In this document: positions 51,152-58,417 of the stretch, piece after piece | Position numbering within the stretch: position 1 is the stretch's first letter | How the letters are laid out: every line of letters begins with the position of its first letter | DNA from: a virus | DNA: 64,000 nucleotides | IMG/VR virus record: IMGVR_UViG_3300036771_000101 | Coordinates: 1 to 64,000 of that record | Strand: one strand, 5' to 3' | Translations under genes and position numbers: made by a program | The notes under the pieces: generated by a model | Databases searched by the model: none | The model's input: only the letters and a program-made list of their open reading frames with translations | Told to the model about the DNA's origin: nothing

Positions 51152-53887
51152 ATGCCGACCTACACGATCTATGCCGATTCGACTTCTGGCTGGATGTACC
51201 AGACGGGGGCGAATCCCGGCGCGAGCCCGATCTACTGCGGTTACGACACGACGCCGAATTTTTATCAGCTTGGGCTCGCATTCGATACGTCGAGCGTGGT
51301 GGGGACCGTTACTTCGGTGACGCTTTCACTTCGAGGCACCAACAACAGCTTGTCGACGGTGTTGGCGTTCGAGGCTCGACTGTACGACTGGGGCTCAACG
51401 CTTACGACAGCTGATTGGCAGTCAGGCAGCGCATTCGGTGCTCTTCCGCTTCTGGCGACGTTCGGTTCAGGGTCGGTTTCTTTCAGTACGCTGGATGCTT
51501 GGTCTAGTCAGAGCGCGTTTTTGACGAGCATCAACCAGTCTGGATTCACTCGCATGGTCGTTTCAACCGCTGCTCAGCGGTTGGGGACACAATCAGGGGT
51601 CAGCTACATCGGGTTCTACCCACCGGCGAATGGTGCAGGGTACGCTCCGCAGCTTGTCATCACGACGACGGTCTCCGTGACCAGATCGATCACGGGCCAA
51701 GCCGACATGGCGATGTCAACGTCGGGGACAGCCGCTACGACGTACGTCGCCTTCTCTGGGGACAGTGGGTACAGCGCTTACTCGCGTCGTGTTTCCGGTT
51801 CGGTGTGGGAAGAAATCGCCGTTCCGATGCCTTCCGGTGGGCGTTGGGAGCTCGGAGTGGGGGCGGTAGGAGGGAAGCTCTACGCTTTGGGTGGCTGGAG
51901 TGTTGGCAATGCGTTCATCTCAGGGAAGCTGGTCGAAGCGTACGACCCAACGCTGAACGTGTGGACAGCCAAAGCGAACCTGCCAGAGGCGCGCACTGGC
52001 GGTGGCGTAGCAGTTGTCGGGTCCTATCTGTACTACGTCGGTGGGTATCAGCCGGTCAGCAATAACCCGCACACGAATCTGTGGCGATACGACCCTGCGG
52101 CGAACACCTGGGCAACGCTGGCGGCGATCACGCCTGCACCGGCCAACTATCTGACCGTCGCCATCGGTGATCCGGTGCACAACAAGCTGTACTGCTGCGA
52201 GAACGAATCCACCACGCTTTACATCTACGACATTGCAACGGACGCGTGGTCGACGGCGACGAAACCGACGATGCTCATCCCGATGGGTACGTGGCACTCC
52301 AATGGGAAGGCGTACTTCTTCACTCTGGTCGCTTGGACTTCCGCTCCGAACTCTCTGTATGAGTACGATCCGGTGGCAGCAACGTTCACAGCGAAGGCCA
52401 CCGATCCCAATCGCTATGCCTGCGCCATGTTCTCCTTCGATGGTCAGGTATGGGTGGCTGGGGGCTTCACGGTCACCGGTCCCGATCTGTCGCAGGCTGT
52501 TCATTCGTTTGATCCGGCGACGAACACGTGGACCGTCCGAGACGACTTGACTCGCCCTCGTACATCCTTCAATGGGGATGTACTCGATGGACATCCGGTT
52601 GTGGCTGGCGGCTTCACCCCAAGCGCGCCGTACCCGACTTACGCTATCAGTTCAGCCGAACGGTACGCCCTGCCGCAGGATTCCAGCTGCGAGTTCGAGC
52701 TCGACCTTGATCCGTTCTACCCGATGAAACTCATGAAGGGCACGTTCGACTTCGAACTCGACGTCGATGGCGATACGCGGATCGATCCGCAGCGAATGAA
52801 CCCTGGGTTCGTGCACATCGGGCACCGACCGGTTGGGTATCGAGATCGCACCTACTTCCACGTCGTGGCGAGCAGCGATCTGCCGCTCCCAGCCGCCGAT
52901 GCTTCTGACATCTGGGTTGATGGCGGGACGCAGGACCGAGCGCCGGTCTGGCTTGACGAGTTCGCCTACACCACGAGCGCTGATGGACGCTACTTGTACA
53001 TCATCTCGGGCTACTGGTGGGGCAACTCCTACACGTGGGAGCAGTGGTGGTCGAACCGCCTGTACCGCTGGGACGCTCACGATCTCACGTGGACGGAAAT
53101 GGCGCATCTCCCGGGTTACGTCGGTTCGGAAGGCTGCGTCGGCGGTCGGATCGGCGACAAGATCTACGTGTTGATGGCCGACACCGGAGACGACGACGTG
53201 CAACCGTTCGGGGTTGGCGGTGACGCTCCCGACCCGGAATGGCTGGGTGGTGGCACAGATCAGCTGCAATCGATGTGGGTGTACGACATCACGGGGGATT
53301 CGTGGTCACGAGGAACCCAGCCGCCGTTTGCTCAGGACTACGGAGGTTGCGCGGTTCTCGACGGGAAGCTCTACGCCGCGCCGCAGTGGGATGGGGTGAT
53401 TCCCGGTGAGTCTCCGGCGTTCTACGTCTACGACCCGGTAGCTGACACGTGGACGCAGCTAGCTGATCTGATCGATCAGATAGACGACACGCCTGCGATG
53501 TGGGGTGCAGACGGAAAGATCTGGCTGGTCAGCCGGATCTGGAACGTCTGGAACGTCATCGTCTGGTCTTACGATCCGGGAACTGACGCGTGGACTGATG
53601 AAACAGCGAACTTCCCTGGGGCGACAGACGTGCTGCCGGGGTATGCACCGGCGGTGCTGATCGTTTCCCCAACGGTCGTTCGGCTTGTCGGTGGCGGCGG
53701 GGGGAGCGGTCCTTTGGCTGATGATCGAACGACTCTTGAGATCGACGTTGTCGCCAAGACAGTGACAGATCTGAACATTCACATGTTGTTCGGGGATAGC
53801 TACTTCGGGGGCACCTACTACAACGGCAAGATGTTCGTCGTGGTGGCTGACGACGACTCGAACTCAACCAACGTGGAGACGGACTAG
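51152..53887 (+). CDS. Fibre protein with two kelch-repeat propellers
   Basis: 911 residues. An N-terminal beta domain (1-175; LGLAFDTSSVVGTVTSVTLS, WSSQSAFLTSINQSG) resembles DNRLRE-type stalk domains. Residues about 205-510 and 595-911 carry kelch motifs: GKLYALGGWS, AYDPTLNVWTAKANLP, SYLYYVGGYQ, RYDPAANTWATLA, then YRWDAHDLTWTEMAHLP, VYDPVADTWTQLADL and SYDPGTDAWTDET. A short bridging domain (about 515-590) lies between. Two propellers in one fibre give it a broad binding surface. It is the last rightward structural gene. Target unknown. Confidence 0.83.
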   Translation: MPTYTIYADSTSGWMYQTGANPGASPIYCGYDTTPNFYQLGLAFDTSSVVGTVTSVTLSLRGTNNSLSTVLAFEARLYDWGSTLTTADWQSGSAFGALPLLATFGSGSVSFSTLDAWSSQSAFLTSINQSGFTRMVVSTAAQRLGTQSGVSYIGFYPPANGAGYAPQLVITTTVSVTRSITGQADMAMSTSGTAATTYVAFSGDSGYSAYSRRVSGSVWEEIAVPMPSGGRWELGVGAVGGKLYALGGWSVGNAFISGKLVEAYDPTLNVWTAKANLPEARTGGGVAVVGSYLYYVGGYQPVSNNPHTNLWRYDPAANTWATLAAITPAPANYLTVAIGDPVHNKLYCCENESTTLYIYDIATDAWSTATKPTMLIPMGTWHSNGKAYFFTLVAWTSAPNSLYEYDPVAATFTAKATDPNRYACAMFSFDGQVWVAGGFTVTGPDLSQAVHSFDPATNTWTVRDDLTRPRTSFNGDVLDGHPVVAGGFTPSAPYPTYAISSAERYALPQDSSCEFELDLDPFYPMKLMKGTFDFELDVDGDTRIDPQRMNPGFVHIGHRPVGYRDRTYFHVVASSDLPLPAADASDIWVDGGTQDRAPVWLDEFAYTTSADGRYLYIISGYWWGNSYTWEQWWSNRLYRWDAHDLTWTEMAHLPGYVGSEGCVGGRIGDKIYVLMADTGDDDVQPFGVGGDAPDPEWLGGGTDQLQSMWVYDITGDSWSRGTQPPFAQDYGGCAVLDGKLYAAPQWDGVIPGESPAFYVYDPVADTWTQLADLIDQIDDTPAMWGADGKIWLVSRIWNVWNVIVWSYDPGTDAWTDETANFPGATDVLPGYAPAVLIVSPTVVRLVGGGGGSGPLADDRTTLEIDVVAKTVTDLNIHMLFGDSYFGGTYYNGKMFVVVADDDSNSTNVETD

Positions 53888-53932
53888 GCGGGCGGGGAGC
53901 TCTGGCTGGGGATCAGAGCTCCACCAGCCCGC
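53888..53932. terminator. Bidirectional terminator between convergent units
   Basis: GGAGCTCTG (53896-53904) pairs with CAGAGCTCC (53914-53922); an outer stem GCGGGC (53888-53893) with GCCCGC (53927-53932) extends it. The structure separates the rightward fibre operon from the leftward genes that end at 53942. Confidence 0.8.
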
Positions 53933-53941
53933 GCTTGAAGT

Positions 53942-54151
53942 CTACTGGGGCAGCCCCAGCTGTTTTGAGAGGGCAGTCATGTCGTCTAGTTCCTTGGCGA
54001 TGTTGACGACGGCCACGTTGGCTTTCCGTAGGAGATCGACGCGGTGGAAGAGGCTGGGTTGACGCATGGCGCGTTCTACGACCGTGGCGTGCCATCGGTC
54101 GATGGCGACTCTGATGATGGCGACTTCTTCCGGGTCAGGATCAGGTTTCAT
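53942..54151 (-). CDS. Small helical protein, end of leftward unit
   Basis: 69 residues, ATG start. All-helical (EEVAIIRVAIDRWHATVVER, DLLRKANVAVVNIAKELDD), acidic. It overlaps the upstream gene by 11 bases and ends before the terminator. No motif recognised. Confidence 0.65.
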   Translation of the reverse strand: MKPDPDPEEVAIIRVAIDRWHATVVERAMRQPSLFHRVDLLRKANVAVVNIAKELDDMTALSKQLGLPQ

Positions 54152-54323
54152 CGAGGTCGATCTCGGTGGGTCCGGAGAGCACGAACTGGAACTTGCATTT
54201 GTGGTCGTCTCCTTCGCCGTGTCCTCTGCACACGGCGAAGGAGACCCGGTCGGCGATGAGCTCGGCGTCGGCGCGGCTGATCGCTTCGAACGTGACGTGC
54301 AGGTCGAACCAGGGCCGCGCCAT
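54141..54323 (-). CDS. Small hypothetical protein
   Basis: 60 residues from ATG 54323, which overlaps the upstream stop; a longer start lies inside the upstream gene and is unlikely. WFDLHVTFEAISRADAELIA and KCKFQFVLSGPTEIDL suggest a small alpha/beta domain of the form strand-helix-strand. Probably co-translated with its neighbours. Function unknown. Confidence 0.65.
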   Translation of the reverse strand: MARPWFDLHVTFEAISRADAELIADRVSFAVCRGHGEGDDHKCKFQFVLSGPTEIDLDET

Positions 54324-54502
54324 CAGACCTCTTCTTCGACCTTCCGGAAGGCGGGGGTGGTGACGATCTGGTGAGTGTGGCCTTTCTCGGTGTAGTCGTG
54401 GGCGTGCCACACCTCAGAGAACATGGGGAGGTCGGCGCCGTCGAGAGTGAGCCGGTGATAGTGGTAGTTGGGATCCTCGGTGAGATCAGTTGCTCTCGCC
54501 AT
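54323..54502 (-). CDS. Small His-rich hypothetical protein
   Basis: 59 residues from ATG 54502, overlapping the upstream stop. YHYHRLTLDGADLPMFSEVW, then HAHDYTEKGHTHQIV: seven His in the centre, possibly a metal site. Start chosen because the upstream extension is only a shadow of the next gene. Unknown role. Confidence 0.62.
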   Translation of the reverse strand: MARATDLTEDPNYHYHRLTLDGADLPMFSEVWHAHDYTEKGHTHQIVTTPAFRKVEEEV

Positions 54503-54732
54503 CAGCCTTCTCTTCGCAGATCGGCCATGGGTTTCCGGTCCCCGTGGGCGCGGGCGGTGACGGCCACGCTGAGGTTGACGAGGAACCATCCGAGATCTTC
54601 GGCTTGTTCGGGAGTGAGGTGGGTGACTGTGTCGCCGATAGCGACACGGATATCCACCTTCTCCGGAACCGACACGACCATTTCGGGATGGCCTCCGATC
54701 CCCCGAGTCTTGAACTTCGGATCCGACTTCAC
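54502..54732 (-). CDS. Small hypothetical protein
   Basis: 76 residues, ATG overlapping the upstream stop by four bases. A strand-rich first half (EMVVSVPEKVDIRVAIGDTV) and a helix (TPEQAEDLGWFLVNLSVAVT) with the layout of many small actinophage proteins. No motif recognised. Confidence 0.68.
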   Translation of the reverse strand: MKSDPKFKTRGIGGHPEMVVSVPEKVDIRVAIGDTVTHLTPEQAEDLGWFLVNLSVAVTARAHGDRKPMADLRREG

Positions 54733-55154
54733 GAAGTTTCCTGATCGGCCTGCAGCAACTCCGCTACTCGTTGTTTGATCTCCGGTATGTCGCTGGAGAT
54801 ACCGAGCGGTATGCCGTACTTGAGTTTTGCCTTGACAGTGGTGGCTGTCTGCTGAGCGATCGTTTCGAAGAAGGTGTCGTCATCTTCGGCTTCGTCGTAG
54901 AAGTCGCCCCACTGTTCCGGGTCTGTCGCCGTGGCGTCGCTGACGACGTGGATGGCGGGGTAGCCGCCGTGCATGTCGGCTTCAGTGTCGAACCAGGCGG
55001 CGACACGGCTGTTGCAAGGGCCGTACCAGCCCGTTTCGATATCGCCCTCTAACCAGGCGTTGGCGGCGTCGGCGTCCGCGAATGGACCGATGATGTCGGG
55101 TTCCAGGACGCCATTCTTCTCTTCGGTCCCGATGAGAATGACGTACGCGCTCAT
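54729..55154 (-). CDS. Hypothetical acidic protein
   Basis: 141 residues. The first 60 residues (SAYVILIGTEEKNGVLEPDI, PFADADAANAWLEGD) look like a short alpha/beta domain (YVI---, PFAD---A--WL) often seen in phage proteins; the second half is acidic and helical (YDEAEDDDTFFETIAQQ). The stop overlaps the next start. Function unknown; cytoplasmic. Confidence 0.7.
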   Translation of the reverse strand: MSAYVILIGTEEKNGVLEPDIIGPFADADAANAWLEGDIETGWYGPCNSRVAAWFDTEADMHGGYPAIHVVSDATATDPEQWGDFYDEAEDDDTFFETIAQQTATTVKAKLKYGIPLGISSDIPEIKQRVAELLQADQETS

Positions 55155-55450
55155 CAGTTCAGTCCATTCCGATGGGTGATGAACTCGGACTTAGCGAAAC
55201 GGTACTCGGAGATTACGGCGACAGACGCCTGCTCGGCGGTCTGGTTGAACACGATCGGTTCGCCGTCGACCCACAGGTCGTAGCCGTCAACGGCGTAGAC
55301 GACTTCGGTGGGGCCGTACGACTGGGACGGCTGGTGGTAGGCGGTCAGCACGGGCATGTCGCGTTCGATCGTCACGCAGTTACACTGCGCGGCGACCACG
55401 ATCTTGGCGACAGCAGCGAGACCGGCGATCTGCTCTTCAGCGGTACGCAT
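55154..55450 (-). CDS. Hypothetical protein, start of a leftward sub-operon
   Basis: 98 residues from ATG 55450 (AAAGGATCAGG upstream); the longer frame would run into the terminator. RTAEEQIAGLAAVAKIVVAA, then VYAVDGYDLWVDGEPIVFNQ and a helical end. It is the first gene after the terminator at 55475-55509, so it may have its own promoter or arise by read-through. Unknown function. Confidence 0.68.
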   Translation of the reverse strand: MRTAEEQIAGLAAVAKIVVAAQCNCVTIERDMPVLTAYHQPSQSYGPTEVVYAVDGYDLWVDGEPIVFNQTAEQASVAVISEYRFAKSEFITHRNGLN

Positions 55451-55474
55451 CCTGATCCTTTCAGGCAGAGGGTA

Positions 55475-55509
55475 AAGTGGGGCTGGAGATCTGACCTCCA
55501 GCCCCACTT
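55475..55509 (-). terminator. Terminator for the leftward winged-helix gene
   Basis: A perfect 14-bp stem: AAGTGGGGCTGGAG (55475-55488) and CTCCAGCCCCACTT (55496-55509) with a 7-base loop; on the minus strand it is followed by TACCC after ACTT, giving a short T-run. It lies 8 bases after the stop at 55517. Confidence 0.87.
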
Positions 55510-55516
55510 GTAGCTG

Positions 55517-55942
55517 TTAGGGACGGTTGGCGATACGGTCCAGACGGTCAGCCATCTGACCGAGGTCGTAGGCGATGTCGTCCAGAGTCACGTCGGGGAC
55601 TCCACCGCTACCGAGCTTGATGGCGGCGGAGGCCACGATGTTGCGGAGGCGACGGACGCCCTTGATGATGGGCTTCAGCCGGGTTCTCCGGTAACCGTGG
55701 ATCTCAGCAGCCGTGGTAGCCAGGTAGTAGATGCCGTTCCGGCAGGTGACGAGGTCACCCCGGTCACGCGCTTCGGCGAGACCGGCGTTGATGCTGACGG
55801 AACCGTATCCCGTCAGTTCCTCGAACTCGCGCATCGTCTTCGGACCAGGCGAAGCTGTTCTGACACGCCCACCGTAAGATGCGACGGTGCCCCCTTCGAG
55901 GCAGGTCACGATCCGGTCGGCCATGCGGGTCTTCCAACTCAT
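55517..55942 (-). CDS. Winged-helix-like DNA-binding protein
   Basis: 141 residues, ATG start. Residues about 30-75 (TMREFEELTGYGSVSINAGL, AEARDRGDLVTCRNGIYYLA) show the helix-turn-helix plus beta-wing order of a winged helix. The rest is helical and basic (KPIIKGVRRLRNIVASAAIK, DIAYDLGQMADRLDRIANR). It lies downstream of the 289-residue gene, sharing its promoter, and is closed by a strong terminator. A regulator of early or middle genes is plausible. Exact family not recognised. Confidence 0.7.
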   Translation of the reverse strand: MSWKTRMADRIVTCLEGGTVASYGGRVRTASPGPKTMREFEELTGYGSVSINAGLAEARDRGDLVTCRNGIYYLATTAAEIHGYRRTRLKPIIKGVRRLRNIVASAAIKLGSGGVPDVTLDDIAYDLGQMADRLDRIANRP

Positions 55943-55945
55943 GAG

Positions 55946-56815
55946 TTACACACCCCCTTCCCGCAACATGTCCTCGAAGGCGTCGGCGAAGCTGCCGCCT
56001 TCGGACCAGGACCGGACGAACCCGAGCTTCTGCTCGATCCGGTCGACGGTGGTGAGAATCTCGGCCTTGTTGCGGTTGGTGGCCGCGACGCGAGAGAGGA
56101 GCTCGATGGCTTCGTTGATCTTGTCCTCGGCCTGGTCGAGACGAACGGCGGCGGTGTTGAGCTCGTCAGCTTCGACCAGCCCCGGTGCCGCGTCGCGCTC
56201 CCGCTCCTCGCGGTCGTAACGGTCGTTGCGGCCCACGACGCCGTAGGCGGCGGAGATACCCTTCCGCATCGGCTCGTTTTCCACGAGACCGCGGGCGACG
56301 TTGGGGTCACCGGCGATGTCGGGGTCCTTCGAGTACTCCAGGAAATCGGCCCGCTTCTCCTCCGCGGTCATGAGCTTGCGGCTGGGGCGGCGAGCGGGAG
56401 CTTTCCCGACGAAGGCCCGGATGTCGTTGACGACGAGGGTGCGCTTGTGCTGCTTCTTCAGCTGGGTCCACACGGCGAGGCGTTCGTTCTCCTCGGTGTG
56501 CTGAACGAGCTCCTTGCAGAAGCTGTAGCTCTCGGGGAGCTCCATGATCTGGTCGCGGAGCTTGGCGGGGAGTCCGCCGACGGTGATGCGCCGCTCGGCG
56601 AGCTCGTCGGTGGGGAGCCCCGCTTCCTGGGCCAGCGCGTGAACGAGCCGCTGGGCCTCTCCGGGGTCGGTGTCCATCGGGATCTCCGCCAGGGCGATCT
56701 GCCCCTGGAACTTGCTGTTGTCGGAGACCACCTTCTTCGAGCGCTTGATGACGCCCTGGAGTTGCCCCAGCGCGACTACCCGCTGGGCGTGGGTTTTCGG
56801 GACGACGTACTGCAC
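55946..56815 (-). CDS. 289-residue protein of unknown function behind a strong promoter
   Basis: GTG start with AAAGGAGC upstream. The sequence is helical and highly charged: KTHAQRVVALGQLQGVIKRS, IPMDTDPGEAQRLVHALAQE, LPAKLRDQIMELPESYSFCK, KRTLVVNDIRAFVG. A middle linker (KAPARRPSRKLMTAEEKR) is basic and the C-terminal 90 residues are a coiled coil (DELNTAAVRLDQAEDKINEA, LLSRVAATNRNKAEIL). Layout recalls DNA-binding partition or replication accessory proteins, but I see no canonical HTH or ParB box. The TTGACA-type promoter implies strong early expression. Confidence 0.72.
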   Translation of the reverse strand: MQYVVPKTHAQRVVALGQLQGVIKRSKKVVSDNSKFQGQIALAEIPMDTDPGEAQRLVHALAQEAGLPTDELAERRITVGGLPAKLRDQIMELPESYSFCKELVQHTEENERLAVWTQLKKQHKRTLVVNDIRAFVGKAPARRPSRKLMTAEEKRADFLEYSKDPDIAGDPNVARGLVENEPMRKGISAAYGVVGRNDRYDREERERDAAPGLVEADELNTAAVRLDQAEDKINEAIELLSRVAATNRNKAEILTTVDRIEQKLGFVRSWSEGGSFADAFEDMLREGGV

Positions 56816-56848
56816 GATGCTCCTTTCGGTTCTGGTCGGTCGAAGGCC

Positions 56849-56877
56849 ACTCTACGAACGACCACCGAGGGTGTCAA
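56849..56877 (-). promoter_or_regulatory. Leftward sigma70-type promoter
   Basis: Minus strand: -35 TTGACA (56872-56877), 17-base spacer, -10 TAGAGT (56849-56854). It drives the 289-residue gene and the winged-helix gene. It is the best promoter in the window by sequence. Confidence 0.82.
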
Positions 56878-56929
56878 GAGGGACCCTTGAGGGGGGACAG
56901 TTTTGTGGCGAAAAGTGCCTTCTGTACAC

Positions 56930-56955
56930 GCAAGACTTCACTTTGTGACTCTTGC
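56930..56955. promoter_or_regulatory. Imperfect dyad overlapping the rightward -35 (candidate operator)
   Basis: GCAAG (56930-56934) and CTTGC (56951-56955) enclose TCAC (56938-56941) and GTGA (56945-56948) with a TTT centre; one arm has one extra base. The right end covers the first four bases of the -35 of the rightward promoter, so a bound protein would block it. Confidence 0.5.
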
Positions 56956-56980
56956 ATAGCCTCACAAGGATCCTTAGAGT
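56952..56980 (+). promoter_or_regulatory. Rightward sigma70-type promoter of the winged-helix pair
   Basis: -35 TTGCAT (56952-56957), 17-base spacer, -10 TAGAGT (56975-56980), identical to the -10 of the leftward promoter. The ATG of the gene lies about 42 bases after the likely start of transcription. Confidence 0.68.
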
Positions 56981-57028
56981 GGCACTCAACGATGATTCGA
57001 AAAACATCTTTTGAAAACGAGGCTCAGA

Positions 57029-57526
57029 ATGTTCTCCTACAACGAACGTCTTTCTGACGACGGACGAACGCTGCTCATCGACGTGCAGATTCCACTGGAG
57101 ATGAGACCAACGTGGAGATCTGTCGTAACGGCCTTCCTCCAGTCCGATCGCGAACTCGACTACCGCATCGCAGTAGTGAGGCAGACCTATCTGTCCTGGG
57201 TGGCGGAGGACGAGCCCCTCGCGCAGGAGCTCGTGGAGAACATCACAACATCTTCCCGGCGGGCGCTGTGGCTTTTGGCGCGCCGGGCTGACACCTGGGT
57301 GCAGATGGATGATCTTGTGCGGGAGATGGGTCTGTCGTCGCAGGCGGCGTTGTCGGGGGCGTTGTCGTGGCCGTCCCGGCATGCTCGGAGGCTTGGTCGG
57401 AAGCACCCGGTAACGCGGCAGCGAGAGCGGGTGATGATGAAGGGAGAGGTGGCGGTTCTATTCCTCCCGGCGTTGGAGAGGGTGCTTGATAGACAAGAGC
57501 TCCCGGCTCTGGGACCTGTCCCTTGA
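57029..57526 (+). CDS. Winged-helix paralogue A (putative regulator)
   Basis: 165 residues from ATG 57029, GAGG upstream (57019-57022); the TTG at 57011 is less likely. Residues 1-70 are a strand-helix domain (TLLIDVQIPLEMRPTWRSVV); residues about 75-130 form a winged-helix-like unit: RRALWLLARRADTWVQMDDL, GLSSQAALSGALSWPSRHAR. The motif A--WP-RHA--LG is shared with the next gene at 57591. A regulator is inferred from this fold, the divergent promoters and the dyad. Confidence 0.72.
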   Translation: MFSYNERLSDDGRTLLIDVQIPLEMRPTWRSVVTAFLQSDRELDYRIAVVRQTYLSWVAEDEPLAQELVENITTSSRRALWLLARRADTWVQMDDLVREMGLSSQAALSGALSWPSRHARRLGRKHPVTRQRERVMMKGEVAVLFLPALERVLDRQELPALGPVP

Positions 57527-57551
57527 CATACCTCTGAGATAGGTCCAGACT
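57523..57551 (+). promoter_or_regulatory. Rightward promoter of winged-helix paralogue B
   Basis: TTGACA (57523-57528), 17-base spacer and CAGACT (57546-57551), a weak -10 half-matching TAGAGT. TGACATA occurs at 57524-57530 and again at 57558-57564, a direct repeat around the promoter that may bind a regulator. Confidence 0.5.
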
Positions 57552-57590
57552 GGGTACTGACATAGGTTGCCCTCTGCCACGAGGAGGATC

Positions 57591-58103
57591 ATGGAACTCG
57601 TCCACGTCTCCGGCGCGGTCCCGCAGGACCGTCTCGCCGACTACTACAGGATGCTCGCCGACCTCAACGCTCCCGCGGTTCATCCCGCTCTGGCTGGACC
57701 GGCAGTTGCTCTCGCTGATCTCCTCAACGAGGGTGGCCCGGTCAGGGAGTACTGGCGGCGGCTCAGCCCCCACGCCAAGAACATCCACACGCTCCTCGCG
57801 CTCAACCCGAAGAAGCGGTACGACGGGCAAGAGCTCGCCGACAAGCTCCAGATCCCCAACGGTCGTTCCGGTGTGGCGGGGGCGTGGGCGTGGCCCGGCC
57901 GACACGCCAAGGAACTCGGCATGGAATACCCGTGGTCGTGGCACTCCGACGGAGTCGAGACGTCCTACTGGTTCGAGGAAGCCGAAGCGGAGATGTTCCG
58001 GCCGTACGCCGAGAAGTGGCTGTCTTCCACTGAGTGGCAGAACCTCGAAGCGGAGTGCTGGCTCGGGGCGCCGTCTCGGCACGACATAATCGCTGCACAG
58101 TGA
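57591..58103 (+). CDS. Winged-helix paralogue B (putative regulator)
   Basis: 170 residues, ATG after GAGGAGG. Residues 1-55 are helical (VSGAVPQDRLADYYRMLADL); about 60-120 form the winged-helix-like unit (LSPHAKNIHTLLALNPKKRY, ELADKLQIPNGRSGVAGAW) ending in AWAWPGRHAKELG, the motif shared with paralogue A; the C-terminal 50 residues (YPWSWHSDGVETSYWFEEAE) are aromatic. It resembles a family of small actinobacterial winged-helix proteins. Followed by the terminator at 58151-58185. Confidence 0.74.
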   Translation: MELVHVSGAVPQDRLADYYRMLADLNAPAVHPALAGPAVALADLLNEGGPVREYWRRLSPHAKNIHTLLALNPKKRYDGQELADKLQIPNGRSGVAGAWAWPGRHAKELGMEYPWSWHSDGVETSYWFEEAEAEMFRPYAEKWLSSTEWQNLEAECWLGAPSRHDIIAAQ

Positions 58104-58150
58104 CGTAGACTACGGAAGCGCTAGGAGGATGCTCACTGCGTCCGACCTAC

Positions 58151-58185
58151 AAGGACCCCTGGGACGCACACTCCCAGGGGTCCTT
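58151..58185. terminator. Terminator between convergent regulator and leftward genes
   Basis: A perfect 14-bp stem AAGGACCCCTGGGA (58151-58164) and TCCCAGGGGTCCTT (58172-58185) with a 7-base loop, followed by CGTTTTA on the + strand. It serves the winged-helix gene and probably also the leftward gene ending at 58190. Confidence 0.88.
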
Positions 58186-58189
58186 CGTT

Positions 58190-58417
58190 TTACCCCTCGG
58201 CGGGAGGGTCGGTGGGCGTTGCGGGAGCCGGATCAGGGGCAGGTTCCGGGTCGGCCGGAGCAGGCTCGGGTTCCGGTGCGGGAGCGGGAGGCTCCGGAGC
58301 CGGAGGAACGTCGGTGGGAGCATCGCCCGCGGGTTCCTCCACGACGATGGTCTCCTCGATGATCTCCTCGACTACTTCCCCCTCGGGCTCATCGGAGGGG
58401 TCCTGAACGTCGGTCAT
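58190..58417 (-). CDS. Acidic, Pro/Glu/Ala-rich small protein
   Basis: 75 residues from ATG 58417 with AGAAGGAGATC upstream. Half of it is Glu/Asp/Val (EGEVVEEIIEETIVVEE), then Pro-Ala-Glu repeats (PAPEPEPAPADPEPAPDPA). It is in the same frame as the 233-residue frame above. Proline-rich acidic proteins of this type are usually disordered spacers; a DNA mimic is also possible because of the high negative charge. Confidence 0.7.
   Translation of the reverse strand: MTDVQDPSDEPEGEVVEEIIEETIVVEEPAGDAPTDVPPAPEPPAPAPEPEPAPADPEPAPDPAPATPTDPPAEG

Noticed and set aside
58129-58362. 77-residue forward frame after the second winged-helix gene
   Set aside because: ATG has a reasonable SD, but the frame runs through the 14-bp terminator and is antisense to the acidic gene; the translation is low complexity.
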